DNA of 64,000 nt from Ichthyophis bannanicus (taxonomy: Eukaryota; Chordata; Amphibia; Gymnophiona; Ichthyophiidae). The stretch covers positions 190,456,184 to 190,520,183 of the forward strand of contig CM066044.1 in the NCBI GenBank assembly GCA_033557465.1. Direction: 5' to 3'. A model generated the notes under the pieces. It made no database searches, was not told the origin of the DNA, and was given only the letters and a program-made list of their open reading frames with translations. Shown piece after piece: positions 31,186 through 42,892 of this stretch; positions within the stretch are counted from its first letter, which is position 1; each line of letters starts with the position of its first letter. Position numbers and translations under genes: made by a program.

Positions 31186-32561
31186 CCTGCATTGAGCTTG
31201 CTGCCCATTGCCTGCATTGAGCTTGCTGCCCATTGCCTGCATTGAGCTTGCTGCCCATTGCCTGCATTGAGCTTGCTGCCCATTGCCTGCATTGAGCTTG
31301 CTGCCCATTGCCTGCATTGAGCTTGCTGCCCATTGCCTGCATTGAGCTTGCTGCCCATTGCCTGCATTGAGCTTGCTGCCCATTGCCTGCATTGAGCCTG
31401 CTGCCCACTGCCTGCATTGAGCCTGCTGCCCACTGCCTGCATTGAGCCTGCTGCCCATTGCCTGCATTGAGCCTGCTGCCCATTGCCTGCATTGAGCCTG
31501 CTGCCCATTGCCTGCATTGAGCCTGCTGCCCATTGCCTGCATTGAGCCTGCTGCCCAGCTCCTGCATTGAGCCTGCTGCCCAGTGCCTGCATTGAGCTTG
31601 CTGCCCATTGCCTGCATTGAGCTTGCTGCCCATTGCCTGCATTGAGCTTGCTGCCCATTGCCTGCATTGAGCTTGCTGCCCATTGCCTGCATTGAGCTTG
31701 CTGCCCATTGCCTGCATTGAGCTTGCTGCCCATTGCCTGCATTGAGCTTGCTGCCCATTGCCTGCATTGAGCTTGCTGCCCATTGCCTGCATTGAGCTTG
31801 CTGCCCATTGCCTGCATTGAGCTTGCTGCCCACTGCCTGCATTGAGCCTGCTGCCCACTGCCTGCATTGAGCCTGCTGCCCACTGCCTGCATTGAGCCTG
31901 CTGCCCACTGCCTGCATTGAGCCTGCTGCCCACTGCCTGCATTGAGCCTGCTGCCCATTGCCTGCATTGAGCCTGCTGCCCATTGCCTGCATTGAGCCTG
32001 CTGCCCATTGCCTGCATTGAGCCTGCTGCCCATTGCCTGCATTGAGCCTGCTGCCCATTGCCTGCATTGAGCCTGCTGCCCATTGCCTGCATTGAGCCTG
32101 CTGCCCATTGCCTGCATTGAGCCTGCTGCCCATTGCCTGCATTGAGCCTGCTGCCCATTGCCTGCATTGAGCCTGCTGCCCATTGCCTGCATTGAGCCTG
32201 CTGCCCATTGCCTGCATTGAGCCTGCTGCCCATTGCCTGCATTGAGCCTGCTGCCCATTGCCTGCATTGAGCCTGCTGCCCATTGCCTGCATTGAGCCTG
32301 CTGCCCATTGCCTGCATTGAGCCTGCTGCCCATTGCCTGCATTGAGCCTGCTGCCCATTGCCTGCATTGAGCCTGCTGCCCATTGCCTGCATTGAGCCTG
32401 CTGCCCATTGCCTGCATTGAGCCTGCTGCCCATTGCCTGCATTGAGCCTGCTGCCCATTGCCTGCATTGAGCCTGCTGCCCATTGCCTGCATTGAGCCTG
32501 CTGCCCATTGCCTGCATTCAGCTTTGCTGCCCATTGCCTGCATTCAGCTTTGCTGCACAGG
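31186..32561. repeat. 25-bp minisatellite, about 54 units
   Basis: Unit CCTGCATTGAGC(T/C)TGCTGCCCA(T/C)TG starts at 31186 and stays in register to 32510. A 26-bp unit and a degenerate final unit follow. Unit variants form blocks: GCTTG/CATTG, then GCCTG/CACTG, then GCCTG/CATTG. The same block order appears twice. It begins 29 bp after the D3 end. All three minus frames are open only because the unit lacks stops; no gene is called. Confidence 0.97.
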
Positions 32562-32699
32562 CTATAGTCTCCCCACTACCTGGACTTGTAACTCACACTG
32601 CGTAGTATGTAATCTCCGCTTGTAACTCAATATATATTGCTTAGTGTCATAGTGTCTAGAATCCTTAGCCACCCACTGCTTTGAAGATAACATACGCTC

Positions 32700-34493
32700 A
32701 TAGCCCCCACTACTCTTCTACTATGGCCCCACACTACATTGTCCTTCTCTTCCTCTTGCTCTCCAACTGCCTCCCCTCCTACCAACTCCCTCACTCCTCT
32801 CCCCCCTACTCTCCTCCATCCTGTCCTCTAACCTTGCATCTGCCCTTGAGCTTCATCACACCCTCCCCCTCATTCAACCAACCCCTCTCTCTTTAAGGCA
32901 ACCCCACCCTCGCTTCCGCCGTACTGCCTCCACTTTACCCCGCTCCCTACTCCTCCTCCTCCTCTCATCAGGTAATATCAACCCTAACCCTGGCCCCCCT
33001 TGATTTCTTTCTCACCCTAAGAAGAGTTCCTTACATACCCTATCTAATCTCATCCATATCCCACTCCTTTCCCCATCCACCCTCCCTCACTCACACCAAT
33101 CATCCATAGTTATTAACCCAAACCCTACCCCCTCGAGAGCTCTAGCTCTGTCTCTGTCTCTGTCTCACTCTAAAAACAGATCCTCACAAATCCTACCTGA
33201 TAGACACACCCACCATACCCTGGCCCCTCTAGATCTCAGTATTATTCTGGAAATAGTTCCCCATATAACGGCCCCACTAGACCACTGTCTTACTCTGGAA
33301 AGAAATCCTCCCGTAACCTGTCTAACCTTATCCATATCCTTTCTCCCTCCACCCTCCTATTTTCATGTGCCCTATGGAACGCATGCTCAGTCTCTAAGAA
33401 ACCTGTTCTTACGCATGATCTCTTTATCGTGAAAGCGCTACACCTGCTTGCCCTAACTGAGACCTGGTTCCTCCATGACGATACTACATCCATTGCTGCT
33501 CTCTGCCACAGGGGCCAACAGTTCTCCCATACACCTCGAACCACTGGTCGCGGTGGAGGTATTGGGCTTCTACTTTCTCCCTCTTGCCAATTCCAACCCC
33601 TCCCTCTGCCTCAATCACACTCCTCCCTCTCTTTCGAAGTCCACTCCATTCGCCTCTTCTCACCACTTCCCCTCCGGGTAGCTGTTATTTACCGCCCACC
33701 CGACAAATCCAAATCGACCTTCCTTACCGACTTCGACTCCTGGCTCTCTGCCTTCCTGGATCCCTCTTCCCCCACTCTTATTCTCGGCGATTTTAATATT
33801 CACGTTGATAACCCCTCTGATCCCCACGTTTTAAAGTTCCTTGCCCTCACCTCCTCGTTTGACCTACAACTTTGCTCCACTGCCCCCACCCACATACACG
33901 GCCACTGCCTGGACCTGGTACTCTTCTCTAATTCCTCTCCCTCAAACTTCCACAATTCAATCCTTCCCTCATCTGATCATCACCTCTTAATCTTTAATCT
34001 TCAGCTTCCACTCTCTCAACCTCGTCCTGTCTCCTCCAACCTACTTAGAAATCTTCATAATATTGATCCCTTGACTCTCTCCTCCACCATTTCTCCATCT
34101 CTCTCCTCTATTATGTCCTCCAAGTCCGTCGATGAAGCACTATCCTCTGCTCTTGATACTCTTACCCCACCCACCCCTCATCCTGTCAGATGTTCTACCC
34201 CCCGGCCCTGGCTTTCACCCACAACCCACTACTTACGCACATGTGCCCGTTCTGCTGAACACGCCTGGGCCAAATCCCGCTTGCCGGAAGACCTTATTCA
34301 CTTCAAATTCATGCTTGGCTCCTTCCAATCAGCCATAGCACTTGCCAAACAAGAATACTACATCCATCTGACTAACTCACTCACCTCTGATCCTCGCCGC
34401 CTCTTTAATACCCTCAATTCTCTCCTCGAGGTGCCCCCACCCCCCGGTCCCTCCCTCACTTTCTGCCCAAACCCTAGCCGACTACTTCCATGA
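32700..34493 (+). pseudogene. L2 LINE N-terminus and APE endonuclease, broken
   Basis: A hydrophobic stretch LLLLLLSSGNINPNPGPP (32947-33000) is followed by TGA at 33001. The endonuclease is open from about 33429 to 34493. It has LALTETWFLHDD (metal/DNA-binding Glu block), VAVIYRPPD, LILGDFNIHVD (catalytic Asp/Asn), HCLDLVLFS and SDHHLLIF (catalytic Asp/His). The part between, around NARS-like WNACSVSKK near 33380, is in a different frame. The domain nicks chromosomal DNA to prime LINE cDNA synthesis. Confidence 0.8.
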
Positions 34494-34529
34494 CAAAATC
34501 CACAAGATCACCCTCCAATTCTCCACTCT

Positions 34530-36155
34530 CTCATCTACCTCCCCCCTCCCCAATTCTCCTCCCCCATCCATACTTCCTCTGCTACCCTCTCCTCCTTCCC
34601 TACGATCTCCGAAGAGGAAACCGCACTCTTCCTCTCCTCCTCCAAACCCACCACCTGTTCCTCTGACCCTATCCCCACCCATCTCCTACACCCCATCTCC
34701 CCCACCATTGTTCCATCCATCTCTCATATTCTTAACCTTTCACTCTCCACTGCAACTGTCCCACTCGACTTCAAACATGCTATTGTCACACCTCTCCTCA
34801 AGAAACCCTCACTCGATCCCACCTGCCCTTCTAACTGTCGACCCATCTCCTTCCTTCCCTTCATTTCTAAACTACTAAAATGAGCAGTCCACCGCCGCTG
34901 CCTCAACTTCCTCACCTCCCATGACCTCTTGGACCCACTACAATCAGGCTTCCGGCCCCTACACTCCACTGAAACGGCCCTTACAAAAGTCTCCAATGAC
35001 TTGCTCCTGGCTAAATCTAAGGGGCTCTACTCTGTCCTCATCCTTCTCGACCTCTCCGCGGCATTTGACACTGTTGATCACATCTTCTCCTTAACACCCT
35101 CTCCTCACTTGGCTTCAAGGACTCCGTGCTATCCTGGTTCTCCTCCTACCTCTCCCATCGCTCCTTTAGTATATGCTCTGGGGGCTCTTCCTCCTCCCCC
35201 ACCCCACTCCATGTTGGTGTTCCACAGGGATCCATCTTGGACCCCCTCCTTTTCTCCCTTTATACCCAATCCCTTGGTGCACTCATCTCCTCCCATGGCT
35301 TTCAGTACCATCTCTACGCCGACAACTCCCAAATCTACCTCTCTACACCTAATATCTCTCCAGCAATCCAGACCAAGATCAGCCTGCCTTTCCAAAATCG
35401 CTGCCTGGATGTCCCATCGCTGCTTGAAGCTGAACATGGCCAAGACTGAACTCCTCGTCTTTCCCCCCAACTCCTCCCCTCGTCTTTCCCCTTTCTCAGT
35501 CTCAGTGAATGAATCTACGATCTTTCCTGTTCCCTCAACTCGCAATCTGGGGGTTATCTTTGACACCTCTCTCCCCTTCTCCACACATATCCAGCTCATA
35601 GCTAAGACCTGCTGCTTCTTCCTCTTCAGCATTAGCAAAATCCGCCCCTTCCTTTCTGAACACACTACCAAAACGCTTATCCACTCCTTAATTTCCTCTC
35701 GCCTAGATTACTGCAACCTACTCCTTGCTGGTCTCCCTGCGAGTCATCTCTTTCCCCTTCAATCTATACAGAATTATGCTGCTCGACTAATATTCCGCCA
35801 GCCTCGCCATGCCCACATTACTCCTCTTCTCAAGTCACTTCATTGGCTCCCCATCCAATTCCGCATACAGTTCAAACTTCTCATACTGACCTATAAATGC
35901 ATCCACTCTGCAGCCCCTCAATACCTCTCATCCCTTATCTCTCCCTACATCCCCTCTCGGGAACTTCGCTCCGCAAACAAATTACTTCTATCTAGGCCTT
36001 TCACTCGCACAGCTAATTCATGCCTTCGCTCCTTTCACCTCGCTGCACCCTACACCTGGAACAACCTACCTATGTCTATACGCCAAGCACCCTCACTGGC
36101 CCTCTTCAAATCCAAGTTGAAAACCCACCTTTTCACTGTTGCCTTCAGATCTTGA
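34530..36155 (+). pseudogene. L2 LINE reverse transcriptase, broken
   Basis: Blocks are [17 protein letters not shown] (34945), [13 protein letters not shown] (35045), [17 protein letters not shown] (near 35215, another frame) and [10 protein letters not shown] (near 35320). The catalytic YADD is altered to YADN. The C-terminal domain is well kept: [44 protein letters not shown] and [12 protein letters not shown], ending at 36155. At least two frameshifts lie between 35090 and 35400. The YADN change alone should abolish polymerase activity. Confidence 0.87.
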
Positions 36156-36479
36156 CTTCCGCCCTTATCCTAACCAGATTCCCATCAATTTCCCATGACC
36201 GAATTACATAGACCATATTATGCTCTGCACCGAATTGACTATCACTTTGTATTGTTGTATTAGATTGTAAGCTCGGATGAGCACGACTCTGATGAGCAGG
36301 GACTGTCTCTCGTATGTATATCTCTTATATGCATGTCATGCCTGTACAGCGCTGCGTGCTTGGCGCTATATAAGTGCTAAATAGTAGTAGTAGTAGTAGT
36401 TTCTCGATTGCTGATGATGGGGCAAGCACAACACCTAAGGCAAACAACATCAGATTTCTGCTGTTTCTGGACAGGCTGA

Positions 36480-37106
36480 TGAGACTTTTCTCCCTTGCTT
36501 TATGTCAAGCTAAAATAAACTCTTTTTTTCTCTACTGAAGAGAGCGCTTGGGGGCAGTATGGGAGCTTGTGCCTAAGCCCTCTGGCTCAGAGAAGTTGAC
36601 TGACACTCTGCAGGAGACCTCTTTGAAGGCAGAGGTGCCTCAGGCCAAAAGGAAACAGCTGATGAGGATTCTTGGATGGGCCAGGAGTCTCCTCAGTCTC
36701 CGGACTCAGAAGATCTTTTGGAGGAGCAAGTGGATCTCTGGGAGGCGACAGTGGCACCTGAACTGGAAGAAGCTAAGATCCTTCAGGGGGAGGATCTCAA
36801 TGTTGTTAAGGTATTTTACAGGGAGGAGCTGGCTGCATTGATAGCGCACTCGCTAGCAGCACTCAACATTATTCCGGCACCCTGTTGCAGGGCTTCAAGT
36901 CCTCACAAACCTCTTTCCCTGTTCACAAAGTTATCAAGAAAATGATTGAAGCAGAATGGGAGGTACCTGAAGCCGGCTTCCTGGGGGGGGGGGGGGGGGG
37001 GGTCGGACTGTGAGTTGCACGTACCCTATTCCTCAGGAGGAAAGAGAACTTCTTAAGATACCTAAGGTAGATGCTCTGATCTTGGTGGCTGCCAAAAAAA
37101 CATTTG
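36480..37106 (+). pseudogene. D5 Gag relic, 5' piece
   Basis: LNVVKVFYREELAALIAHSL (near 36797) aligns with VVRVFRREELPALIAETL of D4 Gag. ERELLKIPKVDALILVAAKK (near 37043) aligns with the DRELFRSPKVDAAVSAVTRK segment. A 20-base G run (36983-37002) and frame changes interrupt it. D6 begins at 37107, so the Gag continues at 42893. Confidence 0.8.
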
Positions 37107-37241
37107 TTCCTTATCGTTCCTTCAGTTTAGTCCTCAACCTCTGGGTAGTAAACCTCCTCCTGCAGCTTGGAGACTGGGCATGTCAAAAACTCATGACATC
37201 ACTGGATATAGCCTGCTGGTCTCTCCCATCAGCCCCCAGTG
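37107..37241 (+). repeat. D6 left inverted terminal repeat
   Basis: CAGCCTGCTGGTCTCTCCCATCAGCC-like block and GGAGACTGGGCATGTCAAAA match the complement of 42725-42850. Confidence 0.92.
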
Positions 37242-38250
37242 TGTCCAGTATCCATGCAGCAGGAGGATGTAGTGAGCCTAGCTTCTGGGCTCACTTGGGG
37301 GAACAGATAAGGAGCATTTAGTGTGACAAATTCTATTCTGATTTTACTTTTGATTTTTACCTTTAATTTTACTTTTAATTCAGTTACCTTTGGTTAATTG
37401 GCAACCAGGGATTAGTTCCCTTTAGTTATTAGGAGCAAATTTCCTTATATTTACAGTCATTTTAAATTTGAGCCTGGCTCTTTAAATTAGTAGCAGCTTC
37501 CGCCTTCCCTCCTTGTCAGTTATTTTCACTTGCTGCAGGCATTCGCCGGTGCGGATCTCTCTCCCTTGACAGTACGGGAGAGAGCTCCGGGACCCGTAAA
37601 GCCACACTGAAGTTGTGTGAGCGGAGCTTCTCCGTTGCTGCAGGATTTTAATTTTACTCTGTGGAACCGGCTGAGCGGTCCTCGCCGTGGCTGCCAGGCA
37701 CGGCAGCGCGGCTTGAGGATCGGATGAATTCAAGGCGGTAGGAGCAGGCTGCGTGGATTTTGGCCCTGCAGGTAAGGCCTTTGGGCTCTGTCAGTCTGCT
37801 GAGGCCTCCTTTTTGCAGCGGCTGTTGTTCTTGGCGCCAAAATTCGTTGGCAAAGGGGCAGCCATTTTCGGACCGCATGGTGAGAGTTGCAGTGAGCTGC
37901 CTGTGTGAGGAAGATGAGGGCAGAATAGCTAGATTTTTAGGTCTAGTGTTTTTCTTTTATTTGTAGGTTTTTTGAGGCTCGGGGGGGGGGGGGGTCCTCA
38001 GCCTTAAGGGGGCTGTTGTCATTCCTCTTTATTTTTAAGTTTATTCTTAGTTTTATAGGACAGCAGTTTTGGCATTGATCTCTGATGCCACAGGTTCTTT
38101 CCCTCCTAATCATGTCTCTGAGGAGCATCTATTAAGTCCCAGGATATCAGGAAAATTGCCAGTTTTTAGGTTCTTCAAGAGCAGAGTCCTAACTTGTAGG
38201 TGGAAGGAGGGACAGGCTGGAAGTGTGCTTTTGTGTATTCTATAGTGAAA
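37242..38250 (+). other. D6 untranslated leader
   Basis: No coding similarity. It includes a donor-like GCAGGTAAGG (GT at 37771), a pyrimidine-rich acceptor-like TTTATTTGTAG (ending 37967) and a 14-base G run (37981-37994). Confidence 0.5.
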
Positions 38251-39629
38251 GTTTCCCAAACGTCTGTGGTTTCACAGGGACAGGTTTAGGAAACCTTAGG
38301 ATATAAAACAATAAATAATAATGACAGTTAAACTGTCAACCAAGAAGTGCTTGTGCTACTGTATATGGCCACCAGAGGGCAGCTGGTACACTCAATAGTG
38401 CCTTTCTGTGACCGTGTGTATGCAGCCATCATCATCAGATTGATCTCTGCAAGTCAGGGAAGAAATTAACCACAGGGCCACCTCATGGGCACTCAGGGGT
38501 TAGTGACTAAACAAGCAACTGTAATGTTCTTCAAATCAAGATTATATGACCAAGATTTAAAGCTCTTAACTTCTGTATTGTTTGTCGGGCTCTGGTGCCC
38601 TAAAGGCCACCGGATGGCAGTGCTGCTCATGAATCGCATATAGTATTCAATGCCCCCATCCCTGGGGGGGAGGGGGGTAAAATATGAAATCGTATTCCTC
38701 ATCAGGTTCACACAGGCAGCAACCTCTAAGACTTCCACTTGCAAGGTTGTCGGTGTATCCCACTGCTATTTCTCTGACTGCAGGAAGGCCGGGGGGGGGG
38801 GGGGGTGCCTGTGTGTTTCATAGCTCCACATAGCATGCCCTTCCCAGGAAATTCTCATCTATTTCTAGAACCTGTGCTGTCAGAGCAGGGCTTTAAGCAC
38901 TTAGCAGGGGCACTGACCCATCTGTGCCATCTTGTTAAAGGGCCCGTGCTGAGGGTGAAGAGAAGGACGTCTAGGTAGCACAGTCTGGGGCTTAGCGCTC
39001 CAGGGCACTGGAAGGTTTCATAGAGGAAGTCAATACTCTGTGTATGCTCCATGCATTCAGCCTATGTTCAAGTGTGCTCACTGCACTGTGTTTGGGTGAC
39101 AGGTGCTGGGTCACCCGTATATGTAGATGTGCATTTTGTATGTGCTCACAATTGCTTAGGCATGATTTTTGGGTGCACTCTTTGCAGAGTGAGACTGCAT
39201 TTCTTTGCTCAGACTGTATTATCAGACTAAGGTAATTTCTCCAGTAGTGGGGGGATGCCGATTGTAATAAAGTGCGTGAGGTCCTCATGGTGTTACATGG
39301 GGTTGGAGATGCAGTGTGGGATCTGCTGTGGAGTGAGCCATCCGGAGGAGCTACAGTGTCACAGTCACCAGTTTCCCTTTCTCTTTGGACTTTGCTCCCA
39401 GATCCTAGCCCCTCTTTCTCTCTGATGTCCAGGATGCAAGGTCCCCGGCCCACTGGACAATCTATTCTCAGCCTTTTCTCAATGCTGGCAGAAGGACTGG
39501 GAGAGCGAGAAAGGAAGACCAGGAACCAGCACCAGCTCTGATGTCTCTCCACTGCCAGTGTTTGCTACGGTCACATATTCCCAGTCATTTATTTGAGTAT
39601 ACTGATTGCCTACAGGTCAGGGTGCCATA
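38250..39629. other. Unassigned insert in D6
   Basis: About 1.4 kb without recognised coding similarity. Contains a 15-base G run (38791-38805) and two CTCF-like strings (38369-38383, 38607-38620). Frames at 39044-39552 on either strand are unrecognised. Confidence 0.4.
38369..38383 (+). promoter_or_regulatory. CTCF-like motif
   Basis: CCACCAGAGGGCAGC fits the published vertebrate CTCF core. Binding cannot be judged from sequence alone. Confidence 0.4.
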
Positions 39630-39853
39630 CAGTCGATTACAGTATTTCTATTTCCCTTGTCCCTGAAGGGCTCACAATTTATGTTTTGGTACCTGAGGCA
39701 AAGGGTTAAGTCCCTTAACAAAGGCCAGAAGGACCACCTGTGGGACCAGAAACCCCAGTTTTTATGGCCCAAGGTTGGTGGTCTCGATTGGAATTCAAAC
39801 CCTTGGTCCTCTGGCAGCTTGCCTCAACCACTAGGCCGCACTGCTCCGTGTGA
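39630..39853 (-). mobile_element. tRNA-derived SINE, same family as 17992-18270
   Basis: On the minus strand it reads GCGGCCTAGTGGTTGAGGCA (box A), a decayed box B GGTTTGAATTCC (39790-39801) and then CTTGGGCC and GGGGTTTCTGGTCCCACAGG, as in the first SINE. The left end is uncertain. Confidence 0.75.
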
Positions 39854-39919
39854 GCTAGCCACAGGGCCATAGGACCAGGTGCATCCTGTTACTTCCAAGG
39901 CAGAGACCTTGGGGAGGTT

Positions 39920-40090
39920 CCGTTCATAAGGATACGAGAAATGCCATACTGGATCAGACCAAGCACTTTCAGGTCCAGTATCCTATTTCCTCTAGGGTAG
40001 CCAATCCAGGTTTTAAGGACCTGGCTGGTTTCCAAAAAGACAAATAGGCTACTCAATGCTTGTATCGGGGCAAGCGGTGGATTCATGTAT
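39920..40090. repeat. Old interspersed repeat
   Basis: GAAATGCCATACTGGATCAG and CCAGTATCCTATTTCC are part of a repeat common in tetrapod genomes. I cannot name the family with confidence. Confidence 0.45.
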
Positions 40091-40244
40091 GCTCATATTT
40101 TAAGGGTTCCGTTGCATGTACAACAGATGTGACGCTCTGTTGGGTTGTGTGCCTTGTAGAACATCTTGAATTGGTGAAAGTTGGTATAAAAAAAAATTAT
40201 AATTTTCCAGCTTCTCTCTAATAAAAGGTTATAGACCTTTCCTC

Positions 40245-40990
40245 CGGGAGCTTGGCCAGCAACTTTGTTAAACTCTGCTACATTCGGAGATTGTTTCGCG
40301 CAAGGCTTTTGGAGTACACAGGAGACCCAGTGGTCAATCAACCGACTGGAAATGCGAGCGATACGCTGGGCGTTGCAGGCGTTCGAAGCTACGGTGACAG
40401 GTCGAACGGTGCGAGTACTGTCCGACAACTCCGCGGCAGTGGCCTACATCAATCGGCAGGGCAGAACCAGAAGTGTGGCCATAGAGGCCGCGGTAGAGGG
40501 TCTGTGTGTGTGGATAGAGCTTTGGCCGCCAGTGTTTTCGGTGGCGCATGTTGCGGGTAAGGACATTTGACGGCGGATTTCCTCAGCTGGGTCTGAGTAG
40601 ATGCCAGAGAATGGGAGTGGCATCTGGAGGTGTTAGCACAGATCGGTCGCATATGGGGACAGCCAGTAATGGACCTAATGGCGGCGTTTTCACTCTGTGT
40701 AAACGGGTCGCTTCTTCAGCAGACGATGCAAAAGGAGGTCGGAAGGCATCAGCGCACTGTTTCAATGGCAGCCGTCATCTGGTCTTCTCTGTCTTTCCAC
40801 CGGGGGCACTCATAGGTCGAGTGGTTCTGCGTATCGAAGCGCTTCGGGGAAACGTGTGGTTGGGGGCCTCGGGCTGGCCGAGGCGCCCGTGGTATACCTG
40901 CCTCATACGGTTGCTCGATGGGAATCCATGGAGGTTTCCGACATTGGAGATTCTGTTGCTACGGAGTTCCCTTTGAATGCCTCAGTTGCA
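40245..40990 (+). pseudogene. D6 RNase H and MT relic
   Basis: The RNase H part is readable: WSINRLEMRAIRWALQAFEA, VRVLSDNSAAVAYINRQG and VAHVAGKDI (40330-40567). A stop follows. The MT-like part survives as scraps in other frames (QPVMDLMAAFS near 40650, LGASGWPRRPWYTCLIRLL near 40860). No RT lies upstream. Confidence 0.8.
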
Positions 40991-42042
40991 TCAGTTTTTG
41001 CTTACGGGTTGGCCATTGAAAGGGCAAGCTTAAGGAAAAAGAGTTGCTCGACAGCAGTCTTTGCCACCTTGCCGCAGGAAAAAAAAAAAAGTCTACGTCC
41101 CTTGCATATGTGTGTATATAGCGCATCTTTGAGGACGGGTGCTCGCGCGACAACAGTGTCAATTCCCTTGGTATTAAGTTTTCTGCAGGACGGGTTTGGT
41201 AAAGGCAGGTCCTTGAGAGTTCAGTTAGCAGCTCTGTCTTGCTATAGGGGCATAGGACAGGGAGTGTCTGTCATGCACAGGTCAATGTGGTACGCTTTCT
41301 CAAGCGGTTACCAGACTGTAGCCCTGTCGTAGGATATTAATTCCACCGGGGAAGCTCAAGTTGCTTTTAGGAGCATTAGCTAGCGTGCCATTGGGGCCCT
41401 TGCAACAGGCATAGGTTAAGGGTTTTGCCTTGAAGACGGTATGTTTGATGCTCATCTGTTCAGCGAGGCGATTTTCGGAGTTGCAGGCGTTCCTGTCAGG
41501 AATCGTTTTTTGTCTGTCTCCAGACAGAAGGTGGCCTGGCGGCTGGTTCCATCATTGCCAAAGGTGGTTTCTACGTTCACCTAACTAAAATGGTCTCTCT
41601 TCCAGCACTAGGTGCGGCGGAGTGGAGCGTATTGAACCATAGCTTGCGCTGTTTGGATGCCAAGAGAGCACTGCGGCAGTGTTTAAAGGTTTCAGAAACT
41701 TTCGCAAGGCAGATCATCTCTCTTCAGGGTGTTCGGAGGGCCCCGCAAAGGGAAGCGACGGCGAAGGAGTCCATTTCTGGATGGATTGGAGCGGCGAGTT
41801 CGTCGGCTTATCTTCTACGGGACCGTACAGTCCCAGGGAGCTTACGAGCTCACTCTACCAGAGTGCAAGCGTCTTCTTGGACGGAGCACAGTTTGGTTCC
41901 GCCAGTGGTCATCTGTAGGGAGGCCTCTTGGTTGTCTCTCCATACTTTCAGTAAGCACTACCGCCTAGATGTTCTGGCGGCTAAGGATGCCATTTTCAGG
42001 GAGGCAGTGTTGAGATCCGGCTGGAAAGGTCCCTCCCAATGA
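40976..42042 (+). pseudogene. D6 tyrosine recombinase relic
   Basis: FAYGLAIERASLRKKSCSTA starts the domain and LSFLQDGFGKGRSLRVQLAALSC-like residues follow (to 41332). The middle, including the first catalytic Arg (SARRFSELQAFL-like at 41460), is frame-broken. The C-terminus (41590-42042) is open, with AHSTRVQASSW (HxxR), VICREASWLS and LHTFSKHYRLD (Tyr). Confidence 0.82.
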
Positions 42043-42062
42043 TTACTGCTCTGATACATCCT

Positions 42063-42158
42063 AGAGGTTGAGGACTAAACTGGAGGAACGATAAGGAAAT
42101 AGGAATTACACTTACCTGGTAATTGTGGTTCCTTGAGTGACTCCAGTTTAGTCCTCAT
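42063..42158. other. D6 internal complementary region
   Basis: GGAACGATAAGGAA (left-tip complement) joins AAATAGGAATTACACTTACC (right-tip complement), overlapping by 2-3 A. Confidence 0.92.
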
Positions 42159-42399
42159 TCCCACCCGGGAATGGGGTCTTAGCAGTGGTTTTTCTGTTGG
42201 GGGAAGTGCAAGGTTAAAAGTGGATATAGGCCTTCACTGGTGTTCAGTCGTTTTGATGCTTCCATTTGTTTTGTGCTATATTGTGTTATTATATACATAT
42301 CTTTATGTATATAGTTCCTTGTACTCCTCAACCATTCTGTTACATGTCAATATGTAAATAGTTTCCCATGTTCTCCAAGTTTTATTCCTTGTTATAATG

Positions 42400-42509
42400 T
42401 AATTTCAATCAGTCTTCTCTGATCCGAAAACTCTTTGTTAAATGTAAACTGCACTGATAACAAATAGTGCAGTATATAAGAATTGTTAAATAAATAAATA
42501 AATAAATAT
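42400..42509 (+). repeat. 3' end fragment of a LINE with (TAAA)n tail
   Basis: AGTGCAGTATATAAGAATTG and the (TAAA)n tail match the minus-strand 3' end of the LINE at 61932-64000 (AGTGCGGTATATAAGAATTG). This piece is probably a heavily 5'-truncated copy of the same family. Confidence 0.75.
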
Positions 42510-42724
42510 TATGATATTGTTATATATATTGCTATATTGCTCTGGATTGTTTAGGGCTAGGCATTTGATGGAAAGGAGAGCATGCAGGAAGCAGTACCTT
42601 TCCTTCTGGAAGGGGAGTAGTAAGTAGATAGGTTATATGTTCTGCGTGCCCTTGAATATAATGTTAAGTTTTAAAAAAAAAAAGTTACAGATTTTTTGCT
42701 CCTTTGAGTCTGCTTTGTCAATAG

Positions 42725-42892
42725 TTCACTGGTGGCTGATGGGAGAGACCAGCAGGCTATATCCAGTGATGTCATGCGTTTTTGACATGCCCAGTCTCCA
42801 AGCTGCAGGAGGAGGTTCACTACCCAGAGGTTGAGGACTAAACTGGAGTCACTCAAGGAACCACAATTACCAGGTAAGTGTAATTCCTATTT
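42725..42892 (-). repeat. D6 right inverted terminal repeat
   Basis: Complement of 37107-37241. The outer part contains TTACCAGGTAAGTGTAATTC. Confidence 0.92.

Larger units (their letters stand above)
32680..36400 (+). mobile_element. L2-type LINE with (TAG)n tail, nearly full length
   Basis: In order: a short Leu-rich leader peptide ending in NPGPP, an APE endonuclease, an RT with a C-terminal domain, and a short 3' UTR with AGCAGGGACTGTCTCTC and a GCGCTATATAAGTGCTAAA hairpin-like end. The tail is (TAG)n at 36381-36400. It lies within D5, shortly after the minisatellite. The start is approximate. Confidence 0.85.
37107..42892 (+). mobile_element. DIRS-like element D6 (lineage B), nested in D5 Gag, internally deleted
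   Basis: ITRs lie at 37107-37241 and 42725-42892; the ICR at 42063-42158. The Gag body and RT are absent. RNase H, MT traces and YR (40245-42042) remain. A stretch of other repeats (about 38250-40240) lies where Gag and RT are expected. The left tip TTCCTTATCGTTCC resembles D5. Flanking Gag pieces of D5 align on both sides with adjacent parts of D4 Gag, about 110 bp apart, confirming nesting. Confidence 0.9.

Noticed and set aside
31105..32543. Three overlapping minus-strand open frames of 445-470 codons
   Set aside because: They are the same 25-residue cycle read in all three frames of a 25-bp satellite that lacks stops.
31186..32561. CRISPR-like regular repeats
   Set aside because: Units follow each other with no spacers, and the context is a vertebrate genome.
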